Below are positions 23,217-34,729 of a DNA stretch of 64,000 nt, piece after piece. A model generated the notes under the pieces. The model did not search any database. It was not told where the DNA came from and saw only the letters and a program-made list of their open reading frames with translations. Source of the stretch: Isoetes taiwanensis (Eukaryota > Streptophyta > Lycopodiopsida > Isoetales > Isoetaceae); assembly GCA_021234155.1 (NCBI GenBank), contig JAJEKV010000014.1:16340872-16404871 (forward strand), read 5' to 3'. The position numbers and the translations under genes are program-made. Position 1 is the stretch's first letter. Each line of letters starts with the position of its first letter.

Positions 23217-23915
23217 GTGCTACTTATGATAAACAAGACGTCTTCTCAGCTTGATGTCTTGGACAAGGAATTAAGAAATCTGAGATTTCATGACAATGAT
23301 AATATCACTGAGTTTTTTCAGAAATTCGATAACTTAGTAGTAGATCGAGAAGCAGCAAGAGTCATGATTACAGAAGATCATCAGGTAATGTCCATTTCTC
23401 ATACATTTTCAAATTACAATCATCTCTCAACATTAGTTAGGAATGTGGCAAAGGGCAGAGAAGAAGCTGAACTAATGGTGAAAATAGAATTAGAACAAAA
23501 GTCGATTATAAAGGATCAGAATGATCAGGTAGAAATTCTATATGCTGGGAAGGGAAAGGGAAAAACCAGTGATAAAAGTCAACTAGGCCCATGTTACACA
23601 TGCAATAATTATGGATATTTGAAAAGCAACTATCCAAAAAATATAAAGGAGAATCAATGCTACAATTGTAGTGGATATGGTCATATAGCAGCTAACTGTT
23701 CAAGTCCTAAGGACTATGCAAGAGGCAAGGGAAGAAATAATAATCCAAGCAGAGAATTCAGAGGGGAAAAAGGATATAATGCAAGGGGAAGAGGTAGAGG
23801 GAGAAACACAACATCAATTAATGTAGCAAAAAATGTTGAAGGTGAAGGAGAAGTGGACGAAAATATAGAGGTATGTACTCACTCTAATATTTTCAAAGAA
23901 TTATCAAATAAATGA
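23217..23915 (+). pseudogene. copia gag with one intact and one decayed zinc knuckle
   Basis: Capsid/nucleocapsid part of the copia element. The open frame has 232 residues without a proper ATG; the original start lies upstream in broken sequence from about 22870. The region TSSQLDVLDKELRNLRF..FFQKFD matches the copia gag domain. The second knuckle, CYNCSGYGHIAANC, is a complete CX2CX4HX4C motif. The first, CYTCNNYGYLKSNY, has lost both its histidine and last cysteine. A basic Arg-Gly tail follows. Confidence 0.75.
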
Positions 23916-23919
23916 TATA

Positions 23920-24860
23920 ACTCCCAAAGACGACTTGCTTGTTCTAGATTCAGGAGCTAAAAGATCAGTAATCAAAGATTCCAAGCAAGCTGAAGGAGAA
24001 GGATAGGAAGGGGTCCAGTTTTGTACAAATGGGAGATGGAAATCTGCAAAAGGTCGAAGTGGCAGGAATGCTTGAGATATTTGATCTATCAGGAGAACCA
24101 GTAGAGCTTAAAAATATGTTATGTGTGCCTTTCATAATCAGAATTTATTTCTGTTAGTCAGCTGATTGATTTAGGCTATAAAGTGTGCTTTGAAAAAATT
24201 CAATGTAAAATCTTTCTTAATAATATATTAAAGTTCTTAGCAAGAAGAGTTGGCAATCTATTTGCATTTGATGATATTAAACTTGATGGATCAATTAACC
24301 TTGTGTCAATACCAGGAAATGGCATGAAAGGTCACACCCAGCTACAAGTACCTGGGGGTGGAATTTCCGTCCTCAATGTATTGAGATGCATCCATTCGCC
24401 TTCGGGTGACCGCACACGCATCTTAATAACATACAGTATATGATCAAACATAATATGTTGATAGCAGATGAAGGGAAAGATGAAAACTTCATATGTGAGG
24501 GTTGTATATTAGAAAAACATACAAGATTAAGCTTTTGTAAATCCAACAAGAGGGCAGCAGGAATACTAGACTTGATACACACAGACCTTTGTGGCCCAAT
24601 TAATGTAACCAGCATGACTAGAAAGAGGTACTTCATCATCTTTATAGATGATCATTCAAGAAAAACCAAGTGCTACTTGTTGCAGCACAAAGATCAGGCT
24701 TTTGATGCTTACAAAATATATGAACAGGAAGTTGAGAGACAACTGACAGGAAAATAAAATGTATTAGGTCAGATAGAGGTGGGGAATTTCTATCAGGTGC
24801 CGTCAAAAGATATTGTAAGGAGCATGGAATTAAAAGGCAACTCACCTGCTTTTCTTGAAG
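23920..24860 (+). pseudogene. copia protease and integrase remnant
   Basis: The protease core LLVLDSGAKRSVI (about 23938) keeps the Asp-Ser-Gly triad, then stops appear. The pre-integrase zinc region (about 24183-24530) is shifted and has lost spacing. The integrase core is readable at 24440-24757: CEGCILEKHTRLSF, then LIHTDLCGP with the first catalytic Asp, then FIIFIDDHSRK. IRSDRGGEFLS continues in another frame at about 24765. Similarity ends at about 24860. Confidence 0.75.
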
Positions 24861-24879
24861 TTTACCAACTTGCTTCCAC

Positions 24880-26050
24880 GTGGTTGTCCTAAAGATTTTT
24901 GATTGTGCCAGCAATTTCTCTTCATCCAATATGCCATCTATTCGGTCATCACTTATTCTTCTCTCACATGAGAAATGTTCAACCTACGTTTAAATTCACT
25001 TTGATCTCTCTCAATAATTTGAGCATTGTTAAACAAGGTGCTACGCACGGAGGGTTGCCCCCATGGCCGGAGGGTGAAGTGGCTTAAATCACAGTTCAAA
25101 GTCATGTTTTGACAATTAATTCAAATTGCTACTTCTAGACAATGGAATACTTGAGAAAGAAGTGATATCTCTTGCAATTGACATTGTACTATAGATAAAA
25201 TATGGAAGATTAGACTAGAACTGTGCCACTATTTTAGGCAGTGGATGTTGCATCTGTTGTTGCTATGAGGTTCTATGTTTGCTTACTTGCTTACTCAAAA
25301 GCGGTCATAATGTCGAAAACAACAGACTTTGACGATGCTTGAAGCAGACAGTGAGAAGAACGGTTTGCCTCTTATTCTAAACCTAAAATCCTAAGCAATA
25401 TGGCTATGTCATAGGCTTCTACATCAAGTATGCAAGGGCATTTTGTTTGTGTTTGTGGGCCTCTGTTGCTGCCGCACTTAGAGGGTTTCGCCTCTTGGAG
25501 GTCGCCATAGCCCGATGCGATGTCTATCTTGCCAGTTAGGCGGTTCAAACATGAGCGACCCACTCCCCAAAAACAACACAAGAAGCAAAGAAGGAATTAT
25601 GGAAACATAATAACCACTAGGGAGAGAAATTGGAAAAAATGGCTAGGGGGAGCTTATACCTCCACCTTGGCCAAAATAATACAACCACCTCTAGGGTGAA
25701 AAAGTTAACTTCAAGTGGAAACCTAACCTTGTTTAGAACTGAAACCATGCCTTAAAAAGTTATCACCACAATAAACGATTACGGCAAGGGCTTCAACAGG
25801 AAAAAATGAGGGTATGTAGACACATGAGGCATAAAGCGAATCTTGCCAGCCTGTCAATCCCAAACACAATACATGATTGAACGAAATCACTACGAACCCA
25901 AAAAAAGGAATAATCTCAAACACAATACACGATTGAACGAAATCACTACGAAAAGCACGCTCTTTTATATACATTGTAGATCTGACCTCCTTTTAGGGTA
26001 TATCCCATCTGTAAGCTTGGATGAGTTAGCCCCATAACGTAGAATTTGCT
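24880..26050. other. Intergenic, no gene recognised
   Basis: No supported gene. A direct repeat (CAAACACAATACA.GATTGAACGAAATCACTACGAA) occurs at about 25859 and 25918, 59 bases apart. Confidence 0.4.
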
Positions 26051-26060
26051 ACTTCTCCAC

Positions 26061-26514
26061 GGCTCAGGATACTCTTACCTTGGATTGAGGGATCCCGGAG
26101 GTGTGATCCCGGAGGACGGCATCCCGGGAGGACGTGTGATCCCGGAGGACGGGATCCCCCTTACTGCACAGTAATTGCGCAAAAAATTGAACCCTTATAG
26201 GGAAAATCAGGGAAGTTTTTGTGTGGCTTTTTCTTGCTCGATTCTCCTCCAAATCGGGTAGCGTCTGTGCTAGGGTGGTCGGAATCAGTGGGAGGATAGG
26301 ATCAGGTATCAGCAGAGGAGGAAGGAGGGCGAGCGCCGCAGCGATGGCGCTGCCCCAATCTTGCCAAAAAATGGCCTACGAACTGCACAGTAGCCTTTAA
26401 CTGTGCAGTTAACGGCGGGATCCCGTCCTCCGGGATCACACGTCCTCCCGGGATGCCGTCCTCCGGGATCACACCTCCGGGATCCCTCAATCCAGGGTAA
26501 GAGTATCCTGAGCC
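26061..26514. mobile_element. 454-bp non-autonomous MULE with perfect 9-bp target duplication
   Basis: CTTCTCCAC occurs directly on both sides (26052-26060 and 26515-26523). The ends are inverted repeats of about 100 bases starting GGCTCAGGATACTCTTACC and continuing with GGATCCCGGAGG subrepeats. A 9-bp duplication is the hallmark of Mutator-type insertion. The end motif CTTACCCTGG is shared with the 9.3-kb MULE at 2.5-11.8 kb. A sister copy in opposite orientation lies at 46.6-47.0 kb. It has no coding capacity. Confidence 0.9.
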
Positions 26515-26833
26515 CTTCTCCACTGAAGGCTTGTAGAATTCACCAGTTAACCCCATAACGTAGAAATTGGTACTTCTCTGCTAGGATTAACCATGAAGGC
26601 TTGTAGAATTGACCCAAATAGCAAAGTCCTATTAGCCTCTCTTTCCCCGGGGCAGAAACATACTGGATTAAAATCTGATGCCTGCAAAATCTTTCCGCTG
26701 TCAGACAAGTATAACAATGCAAGGTATGTTCGTTGAAATAGCAATTAGTAGTGACTTCGTCACAACGCATTCCAACATAAAATCCATCGGGCTCAGGGCT
26801 AATGTTGTTTTGCAGCTGAAAGATTCTAGTACT

Positions 26834-28753
26834 TCAAGCTTTTGGGTTATGAAGGTTAGCTTTAACACGACAACATTTTCTTGCATCTCTTGTCATATCC
26901 ACTTTATAGTTATCCTCTAGCATGTAAAGCCTTGCATAGATGTTAGATATAAGAACATAGGCTGCAGCACAAAAAGGATCTAACTTCATTATTTCATCAA
27001 AACATCGTCTCCCAAGTATTACATTGCCGTGCAATTTGCATGCACTAAGCAGGGTAAGACATAGACAAACATCAGGATGTACTGTTTCATCAAGTAAATT
27101 TTTCGCTTCTTTGAAGCATCTTTGCCTGCCCCAAAAGATCCACCATGCAAGTAACATGAAACATGTTTGGTCTTATCCCATGAATTTCTCTCATTATTCT
27201 TAGGTGCCTAACGCCTTCATCGATGTATGCAGTTAGAACAAGACTGAATGTCATTTCATTTGGCGCAAAACACCATCATCTTTGCATATTGTTGAAACAA
27301 TGCCTTTGCCGTAATGGCCTCTCCAAGCCGTGCATACCACGCAATCATTGCATTCCATGCTATCGATCGTCATTCATTGAAAGTGGCTCGCCTTCTCAAA
27401 GTCACCACACTTAATGAACATCTCTACAAGTGTGTTGCCTAAAACAATGTCGCCTTGCGGACCACTTGCGACAACTTGCTCTCGCACGGCCCCGCCCTTT
27501 TCCATTTTGTTTTGTGTTGCCACACATTTTGAAAATGCTTGAAAAAGTGAACTTATCAGGTCTAATTCCATTTTGTAGCATGTTTTCAAAACATTCCAAG
27601 CCAAGAATCCCTTCGTCATGTTCAGCGTATCCTGCAATGATAGCATTCCATGACACTGCATTTCGGTTGGGGAATTTATCGAAGAGTCTACGAGCTTCTT
27701 CCAAGCTACCACATTTGGCATACATATCAAGAATGGTACTCACTCACCACTGTGACTTCACATTGAAGCCCATTTTGGATGATATGCTCATGAATTCTTC
27801 TTCCTTGTTCTGCGCTATTGCATATCTTCAAGATGCTAAAAAATGTGAATTTATCAGGTCTTGCATTTTCTTGTTGCATTCTCTCAAAAAATGCAAAAGT
27901 AAGGTAGTTTTCATTTTCCTCTGCAGAAGCTGAAATGATTGCATTCCAAATTACCGTGACTCGATCCCGCAGTGATTAAACACTCTCTTAGCTTCTTGAA
28001 AGCTTCCACATCCGCCATACATGTGGACAATAGCACTTCCTATGACACTATCGGAATGAAGACCAGATTCACATATCTCGTGGGTGCACTTTCCATGTTG
28101 TAAGACACCTATCTTTTTGCCGCATGCGTTCAACATGCTAAGAAATATTACTTTGTCCGGCTTTTTATCCCTCCCCGATGCATGTGTTCAAAACATTCAA
28201 GGGCAAAATCGCCTTTGCCATGTTGAGCATATCCCGTAATGATTGCTCCCCGTGTTACCACGTCTCTAGTTGTCAATCTATCAAAGGCTTCTCGTGCTTC
28301 CTCTAAGCTCCCACATTTAACATACATATCCACAATGGTACTTCCTATCATAACATCAAATTGAAGTCCATTATCTATAATTGCAAGATGAACCCTGTCT
28401 AGATGCCTCGCCAAATAATGCAACCATTGTTGCATGCTTTTAAAATGCTAATAAATGTGAATTTATCGATAGTGCTGCATTCCATCATAAAATTGGAGGG
28501 CCATTCCATTTTGGCCAAGCTTGGAATGTGCATAGATAGTTGCATTCCATGTAGAGTGGATCGGCCGAGAGACCTTGTTAAATGCTTGCTTTGATTCAAG
28601 CAGATCTCCACAAGACCCATAAAATCGAACAATAAGCTCTCCCAAATTTGTGATACAATCAAGTTCATCACGCGTTACCATTAAAGCATGCACGCCCGCC
28701 TGTGTCTTTGTCCTGTTTGTTTCATGCACTCCAAAGATGAGGCTTAAAAGCAA
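26834..28753 (-). pseudogene. PLS-type PPR pseudogene
   Basis: PPR proteins bind organellar RNA one base per repeat. Five frame fragments follow one another on the minus strand: 28753-28463 (AFNKVSRP..TWNATIYAHSKLGQ), 28435-28148 (IVDMYVKCGSLEEAREAFDRL), 28136-27951, 27743-27411 (LDMYAKCGSLEEARRLFDKFP) and 27157-26834. The last contains an E-type motif, SACKLHGNVILG, with LDPFCAAAYVLISNIYA. Order and spacing match one original gene of about 640 codons, now broken by at least four frame changes. No DYW domain is visible. It resembles the intact PPR gene at the right edge in layout, including the repeat with P..TW.A.I.A.SKLGQ. Confidence 0.85.
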
Positions 28754-29210
28754 AATTTGGAGTTATAGAGATGCCATGGTTGTGTTGTTTATTCTCGCCT
28801 AGCCTAATTGCTTCATCCGGACATCCCCACTTGTTTTCTCTGTTGGACCCGAGCGAGCATCCACCCGTAAGATGAATAACAAATTTGCTAAGAATTAATA
28901 AGAAGAGAAAAATGACTTCAAGATTGGCGAGAGCCTCTCAGGAGATGAAATTGGGAGCGAAGAAGCATGGGCGTATCGCCGATGGCGGCTTGGAAGAAAG
29001 GGCAATGGCCTCCATAGCCTGCTCTTACATGTAAGACCATGCCACCTCCTACATCTAAACGCGATTAGCATTACTTCTCAGAGCCACGCCTGCTAAGGAA
29101 CGGGGCTGGATGACCGAGAGTTTACAGGCAGTAGCCAGTTTCGAGCAGTCACCAGCATATACTAGGTATATGCCAGCATATACCTGGATATGCCCACATA
29201 CCCACATAAA
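28754..29210. other. Upstream flank of the PPR pseudogene
   Basis: No gene. It may contain former promoter and leader sequence. Confidence 0.35.
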
Positions 29211-29217
29211 CGAGGGT

Positions 29218-29235
29218 TTGCCCCCCTAGGGGCAA
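29218..29235. repeat. Hairpin in a dispersed repeat, copy 1
   Basis: TTGCCCCCCTAGGGGCAA forms 7-base perfect arms. The surrounding sequence (ACGAGGGTTTGCCCC) matches, in opposite orientation, the repeat at 43276-43293, including nearby GGCATAT motifs. Confidence 0.55.
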
Positions 29236-29244
29236 CCCAAAAAC

Positions 29245-32200
29245 TGTGAAAATAGAATCGACATAGCTTCCAGCAACTCATCACGTGGGAAGTGCCATTA
29301 GAGGTTTGATGGAATCATTCAAGGCCCAACCCCGATGCCAACATGAAAAACCAGCGACCAATACCTACTCCAGCATGTACATGCTTTTTTTTTTTTAAAA
29401 TCCACTACGACTATTTTCCACGTGTCATTCATTCGCAGGCTCGACAAGATCTACGCATACTTGAACTTAGGGTTGGTGGGTTGAGGGGAATTATTGCAAC
29501 TCCATCCCGCCCTGATTTACCACCTAAACTCTTGTATTTTTTTTTAACTCTCTATAAAAAACTCTTGGTTTTTCTTAATGCCATTTGCATCTTCTCCATG
29601 TTCTGGCTGCACACGCTCTTTGACGTATCTTTACAAGCTCAGTGAGGTTTAAGCAGTGTAATCTTTATTATTTGATGTAATCCTGACCTCGTCTTCTCGT
29701 GCTTTCAGATGGTGATTAGTTCAATCACAATTGAGAATGACTGGGGCTTCTTCAATTTCTTTATGGAAAGCTTCAATTTTCTTTAGACTTCCTTACGCAG
29801 TGAATTTTGGGTCAAAAAATGCACATTAGAGGGATGTAGTTGTTAAATTTTGAGTGTAAAAGGAATTTTATGGCCAAGTTAAATACGTGTATACATCATC
29901 TGTTATGGCAAAAGAGAAGGCTAATTGTGGGTCAATTTATTGTCATTCCTTGCTTTACAGTCAATTTCTATTATCTAAATTGTATTGTTTTTGCTCTCAA
30001 GGGTTCATGATTTTGATGTGCAAGCCTGGAGACATTGAGCTCCATAATAAGTGTGTTCCATTCTTTCCACTATGATATCAGTTCTTTGGTCTTTGAAGCT
30101 CACAACTGTGCAACTCAGAAATATTGGAGTATGGTTCCTTCGCTTATTATTTGCATTATGTAATTTATTTCTGAACATTTAAACATCTTCCATGCTTCTA
30201 ATTACGTACATTTTAACAGGTACTAGTTGCTGGAATATGTTCCTGATCCGAAGCTATCTATGCTTTACAAGCCCTTGATTTAGTCAGCACATAAGTAACA
30301 ATGTCAAATTTCAGATTGCATTGCTTTTCTTCATTTCACATATTTAGCCTAAATTTAAAAAAAAGTTGTGGTTTGTTGGCAAGGCTTTAAGTTTATATTG
30401 AGTGATTCAAATCTATAATTTGCTAACAACCTCAAAAATGTAACTACAGTGAGAAATTGCCATAACCATAACCCATAAATACATGCATTTCGCACTGTGT
30501 CTACAAGGGGGTTGCACATTTGTAGTGTGTAAATAACATCAACAAATAATTATAAGGGGTTTTTATTAGCATATGCTTACGTATATGTACCTAAAAAAAT
30601 ACACAAGTATTTGCATGAAAAATATACTAAAGTGTATAGAGTACATATAAAAATATGTAAAAACTTGAATACGTAAGAGAGAATACATATAAAAATTTAC
30701 TATTTTCTCTGTAGAAATATTTGATATAGGGATGAATAGGAGTATGAAACGAGATTTTCTGTTACAAAAGTGATAAATAAGGGGTTATTACCTAACCTCA
30801 TCTTTGCAGAACATAAAGGTGAATCCCCCGGGTGTGGCTATTGTGCCCTTTATTTTATTCTTTTCTTTAGCACACCAGCCCTACCGGGCCTACAGCCTTT
30901 CCTCAAAATCTAGCCTATCCACGTGTAATTTCCAGATCAGCAAAAAATGATGTGGACTTAGGCGGATCTTCCACCACAGCTGCAGAAATTAGAAAATGGC
31001 AGGAAAATAGGCAACGGAGGCCAATAACGGATACGCTAGTGCTCCCTCCAGATCGCTCGTGCTAGCATAAACCTCTATTGCTCCCTCCGATCCGGCTGCA
31101 GATCCCTCCCGCCGTTAAGGTATGGCAATCTTCTATCTTGAACTTTATGCGCATCTCCAGACTGGAAATTTTCCTGATTGCTTTCGTCATTCTTGTCAAG
31201 GGCCCTTTCGGCATATTTTCCCCTCTTCATTTGCTTCCCCATTTGCAATTGGGTCTGTTAGGGTGTTTTGAGATTCCGGCAATGACCTTTTGGCACTCGA
31301 TACTCCTTCTGGAATTTCCGGTCAATTTCTTGAGGTTCAAGTCCAGCCTTTCCAGTTACACAGGTTTCTAAGAACAGGGATAACCACTTGATTTGCAGGT
31401 ACGAATACCACATCTGCTGGACATTTCAACTCGTTTACAAAGCCCCGAATTTGGAATGACATGGATTCTAAGTTTCGGTTGGCGCCCCGATGGAGCAATG
31501 ACATCTTTTACAAAAATGCCTATTGCTGCTCCGACCTTGCTGATAGTCTGAGGTTTGAATTCAGTATATGTTGTAGAACTTGCCTAGGTGAAATCCCTAG
31601 TGCATATCCCGTTGGATGACATGTTATTCTATGGCAAGCAAGTTTATGTTGTTTGCCGAATTCAAATCTGATATTTGCATATTCTAGAAAGTAACAGAGT
31701 AACATCGTTGGTGGATTGCTAGAACTCAAGATGGAAGGTTTTCACATGGAAAGAGTAGCGTCTTCATATGTACGATGTTGATCTGCCAGAGCCTGCATTC
31801 TTGGGGCTTTCCATTCTTCTTTAACCCTAAAGCTTCAAATACGAGGAATGTGAGGTTTTGATGCGGCCATCTAGATAAATAATTTCACCCTATATGGGAT
31901 TAGATTTTCCTGTCAGTCTGGACGTCCAGAAGACCCAATTCATGTCTCATGCAGAACCCTGAAAAGAGGAGATTGGGCCTAGAGGCTCCCCACCATGGCA
32001 CATTAATGGCGTCTGGAAATTAAAGTTTTCTGTTGCTGAGACTATTGTCTGGAAATTAAAGATTTTTGTTGCTGAGACTATTTTCTAGGAGAACTGCAAG
32101 ACTATGAATGGAGTTTGCAATGGAATTGCTAACATAGTTTATGCTGGAAAGCATGCCAATGCATTGAAGAATCAGAAGCTCCAAGGCATGGAATGAGAAA

Positions 32201-32779
32201 AGAGAGATAAATTTGAGCAAAATATTGCGCTTATGGAGCAGTTATATCAAGTTGCGGCAGGGCTGAGCAGATTTATATATTGGGCTTACGGAAACTAGTA
32301 TATGTTGAAGCCAATAACAAAGGAGTACATTTTTTTCTCTGTCCTATTTCTGCAACTTAAAAGGAGAGAAGATTTTATGCCATTCCAGATAAGTTATCTT
32401 ACTAGTCTTCTTGTTTGTTATGGAAAAAAAATGTTGAGATTTTTTATTTATGCTTGATAACTTTTGTCATAGCTGTCGTTTTTGTGTCTTTCTGCAGGCT
32501 TTGCTTGTCATAATATACTATGTGATGCATACTGGCACACAAAGTTGTTCCTGGATGAAGTATTGGATGCTCATGAAATCGAAGATTGGTAATGGTGATT
32601 TGAAACGTTTTACTTGCTTTGTAGAGATCTGTGTTTCGTGAAAGGAAACCTTTGATGTTTTCCGTTTTGAAAAGGTTCAAATAAGAATACAGTACGTTAA
32701 TGTCTTTTTTCGTGGCAAAATATATGCAACACTATTCTCTTTGTTCTCTTATTTCGTTTTGGTTTTGACATAAGTGTTT
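29245..32779. other. Intergenic with scattered coding-like remnants
   Basis: No complete gene. The frame at about 31399-31617 reads like protein (DMDSKFRLAPRWSND) but has no start and no family I recognise. A second stretch near 32095-32280 contains NIVYAGKHANALKNQKLQG with an in-frame stop. A 36-base direct duplication (GTCTGGAAATTAAAG..CTGAGACTATT) lies at about 32011-32085. 30570-30700 is very AT-rich. Confidence 0.4.
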
Positions 32780-33713
32780 GGGAAATAGATGATGTCCTTT
32801 CTCACTTACAGCCTCGGAGTTAAAACAACGGTGCCCTATGCTATTCTTTTACAAGAGACTGGTTTTTGGCCTCTTCAACATTCTGCCATGAAGCGCCGTC
32901 TCCACTATATCTGCAAGGTGCACCACATGGATGATGTTAGGTATCCTGTTCTTGCACTTGCCATGGCTGAATCTCCTCAGCGTTTGAAACGATGTTGGAA
33001 AGAGCATTGCACTACATGGTTTGCCCGTTGGGCTATGCAACCAGAGCACTGCCTGATGCTTGCCAGTGCTGATCCTGAGCTTTTGCAACAATATCTCAAT
33101 GGTCGTTTTTCTCAAAAGATCTGGGACGCAGTTACTTTGGCCCAAGTGAAAACTGGTCATTATCATGCACATATAAATCCCACCTTGGCACCAGGGCCCC
33201 AAGCTTATTTGCTTGCTTCATTGTCCAGGAACAAGCTTGTAGCTATTGCATCAATTCGCACGGGGTCCCACAGGCTACGGATTGAGACAGGTAGATGGGA
33301 GCGGCCGCAATTGCCGCGAGAAGCGAGACTATGTGTCTGTTGCCAGTTACAGGTTATTGAAGATGAAAGCCATACTCTTCTGAGTTGCCCTGCTTTTGAG
33401 ATAGTCCGGAATCATTTTTTGACCTTAGCATTCCATTCCACGCTTCCACAACTTCTCAGAGCACCATCTGTGCATGACTTGGCATTATACTTGAGGTTCT
33501 AGATAAACATCTGCAATTACTGAGCCCTCAGTAGTCATTATCTCTGTTTGTCTAGTATCATCATTACTGCAAAGGTTTTTCCCTTGAAAACCTTTCGAGG
33601 CAGGGGTTTTTTAATCCTAGTAGTAATGATTGTACTAGCCCATTGTATGGGTCCCATGACCTATTGGTCTCCGTGGAAAAAAACTATTCTATTCTATTCT
33701 ATTCTATTCTTTG
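32780..33713 (+). mobile_element. 5'-truncated LINE retrotransposon
   Basis: It contains the C-terminal part of the LINE polyprotein (32789-33502), a 3' untranslated region with a stem-loop (33581-33612), and a (TTCTA)n tail (33683-33711). Near-identical 3' ends at 39.85 and 40.6 kb confirm it as a repeated element. The 5' boundary near 32780 is where the open frame begins; no target duplication could be identified. Confidence 0.8.
32789..33502 (+). CDS. LINE ORF2 C-terminal segment
   Basis: 237 residues, uninterrupted. The start SFLTYSLGVKTTVPYAIL resembles the region after reverse transcriptase in plant LINEs. The C-terminus has SRNKLVAIASIRTGSHRLRI and a knuckle-like CVCCQ..DESHTLLSCPAF (CX2C..HX4C), both typical of the post-RT domain. 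Endonuclease and polymerase domains are missing, so it cannot act alone. The clean frame suggests a recent insertion. The ATG is probably internal to the original protein. Confidence 0.75.
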   Translation: MMSFLTYSLGVKTTVPYAILLQETGFWPLQHSAMKRRLHYICKVHHMDDVRYPVLALAMAESPQRLKRCWKEHCTTWFARWAMQPEHCLMLASADPELLQQYLNGRFSQKIWDAVTLAQVKTGHYHAHINPTLAPGPQAYLLASLSRNKLVAIASIRTGSHRLRIETGRWERPQLPREARLCVCCQLQVIEDESHTLLSCPAFEIVRNHFLTLAFHSTLPQLLRAPSVHDLALYLRF

Positions 33714-33907
33714 CAAAAAAATGATATAATATTTGGGTTCATGTTCACAAGCAAGTCAGTGGGAGTTTCTCAACATGCCAACTGGTGCTTTCCAAAAGAA
33801 TCTAATAGAGTAAGATGTACGTATCTGAGTTCGTTACTCCTGGATGTAAGATCTTTTACATGCTTGCACATTTTTACAGATTGCTTTAAGATATACAAGA
33901 AATTTAT

Positions 33908-33931
33908 CGCGGCGGCCTTGCGGCCGCCGCG
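33908..33931. repeat. GC-rich perfect hairpin, copy 2
   Basis: CGCGGCGGCC (33908-33917) and GGCCGCCGCG (33922-33931) pair perfectly around TTGC. The arms are identical to those at 832-853 and the flanks are similar. Confidence 0.75.
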
Positions 33932-34287
33932 AACATTTCTCTTCTCCAATTCGCTGCAAAAGAAGTTTTGTGCTCAGTCGAATAGATCTCAATTCTGGAC
34001 ATCCTTGAGATGCGAAAGAACATGCAGGATTTGAACTTACAATACTCCAAAACTAGCAATTGCAATATCTTTGTCTGTCCTAAACAGATGGATTTCACAA
34101 AGGAGCAAAATATGAAGTGTTCAATTACAATACATTATCCATATGCAGACACTACATCTCCTAATTTTCCAAATTTGAAGGGGTTTTACCACCCGTAGAC
34201 AGAGCATGGGTTGCTGAAAGTTGGTGGGGAGGGCCCAAAGCAACCACCATGCCATTGATGTGATTTGTCCGTTGCCATTTTGTGGCT

Positions 34288-34351
34288 ATAGTATAGAAAT
34301 TGCAATTATAATATTACACATAGTATAGAAATTGCAATTATAATATTACAC
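34288..34351. repeat. Exact 32-bp tandem duplication
   Basis: ATAGTATAGAAATTGCAATT followed by ATAATATTACAC occurs twice head to tail. Confidence 0.85.
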
Positions 34352-34729
34352 ATATAATGCACAACTGGACTGACGTGTATGGCAAAGAGCAACAGTGCGG
34401 TCCAAAGGAGCATGTTAGATATGGAAAGATGAGCTAGGCCAGGAATGAAACCGAAAAAAAAAAGGTCTCACTAGAGAGGCTAACACTTTTAACCTTAGAA
34501 TTAAAGTGAAATCGATTAATTTCAATGGAAGGATATGGTAGGTGTTTAAGTTAATAAAGGAGTCAGGTAGAAAGCGAAGTCGTTTTGAGAACGACTGAGG
34601 GATTAGGCGTACTGTGTCTCTAAGTTTGACACAGAGAGTAAACAAACAGACTAGTATGTTTCTCTTTTGTATTTTAATAAGACTGTTTTTATTCTGAGCT
34701 TTTCTCTGCCATACATGAATTGCGTGATT

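Larger units (their letters stand above)
22300..24860 (+). mobile_element. Truncated copia-type LTR retrotransposon
   Basis: The order is a probable 5' LTR (start unclear, end near 22840), a primer-binding site, gag with zinc knuckles, protease and integrase. Homology stops abruptly at about 24860, inside the integrase. Reverse transcriptase, RNase H and a 3' LTR are absent. Multiple stops and shifts show an old, dead copy. Confidence 0.75.
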
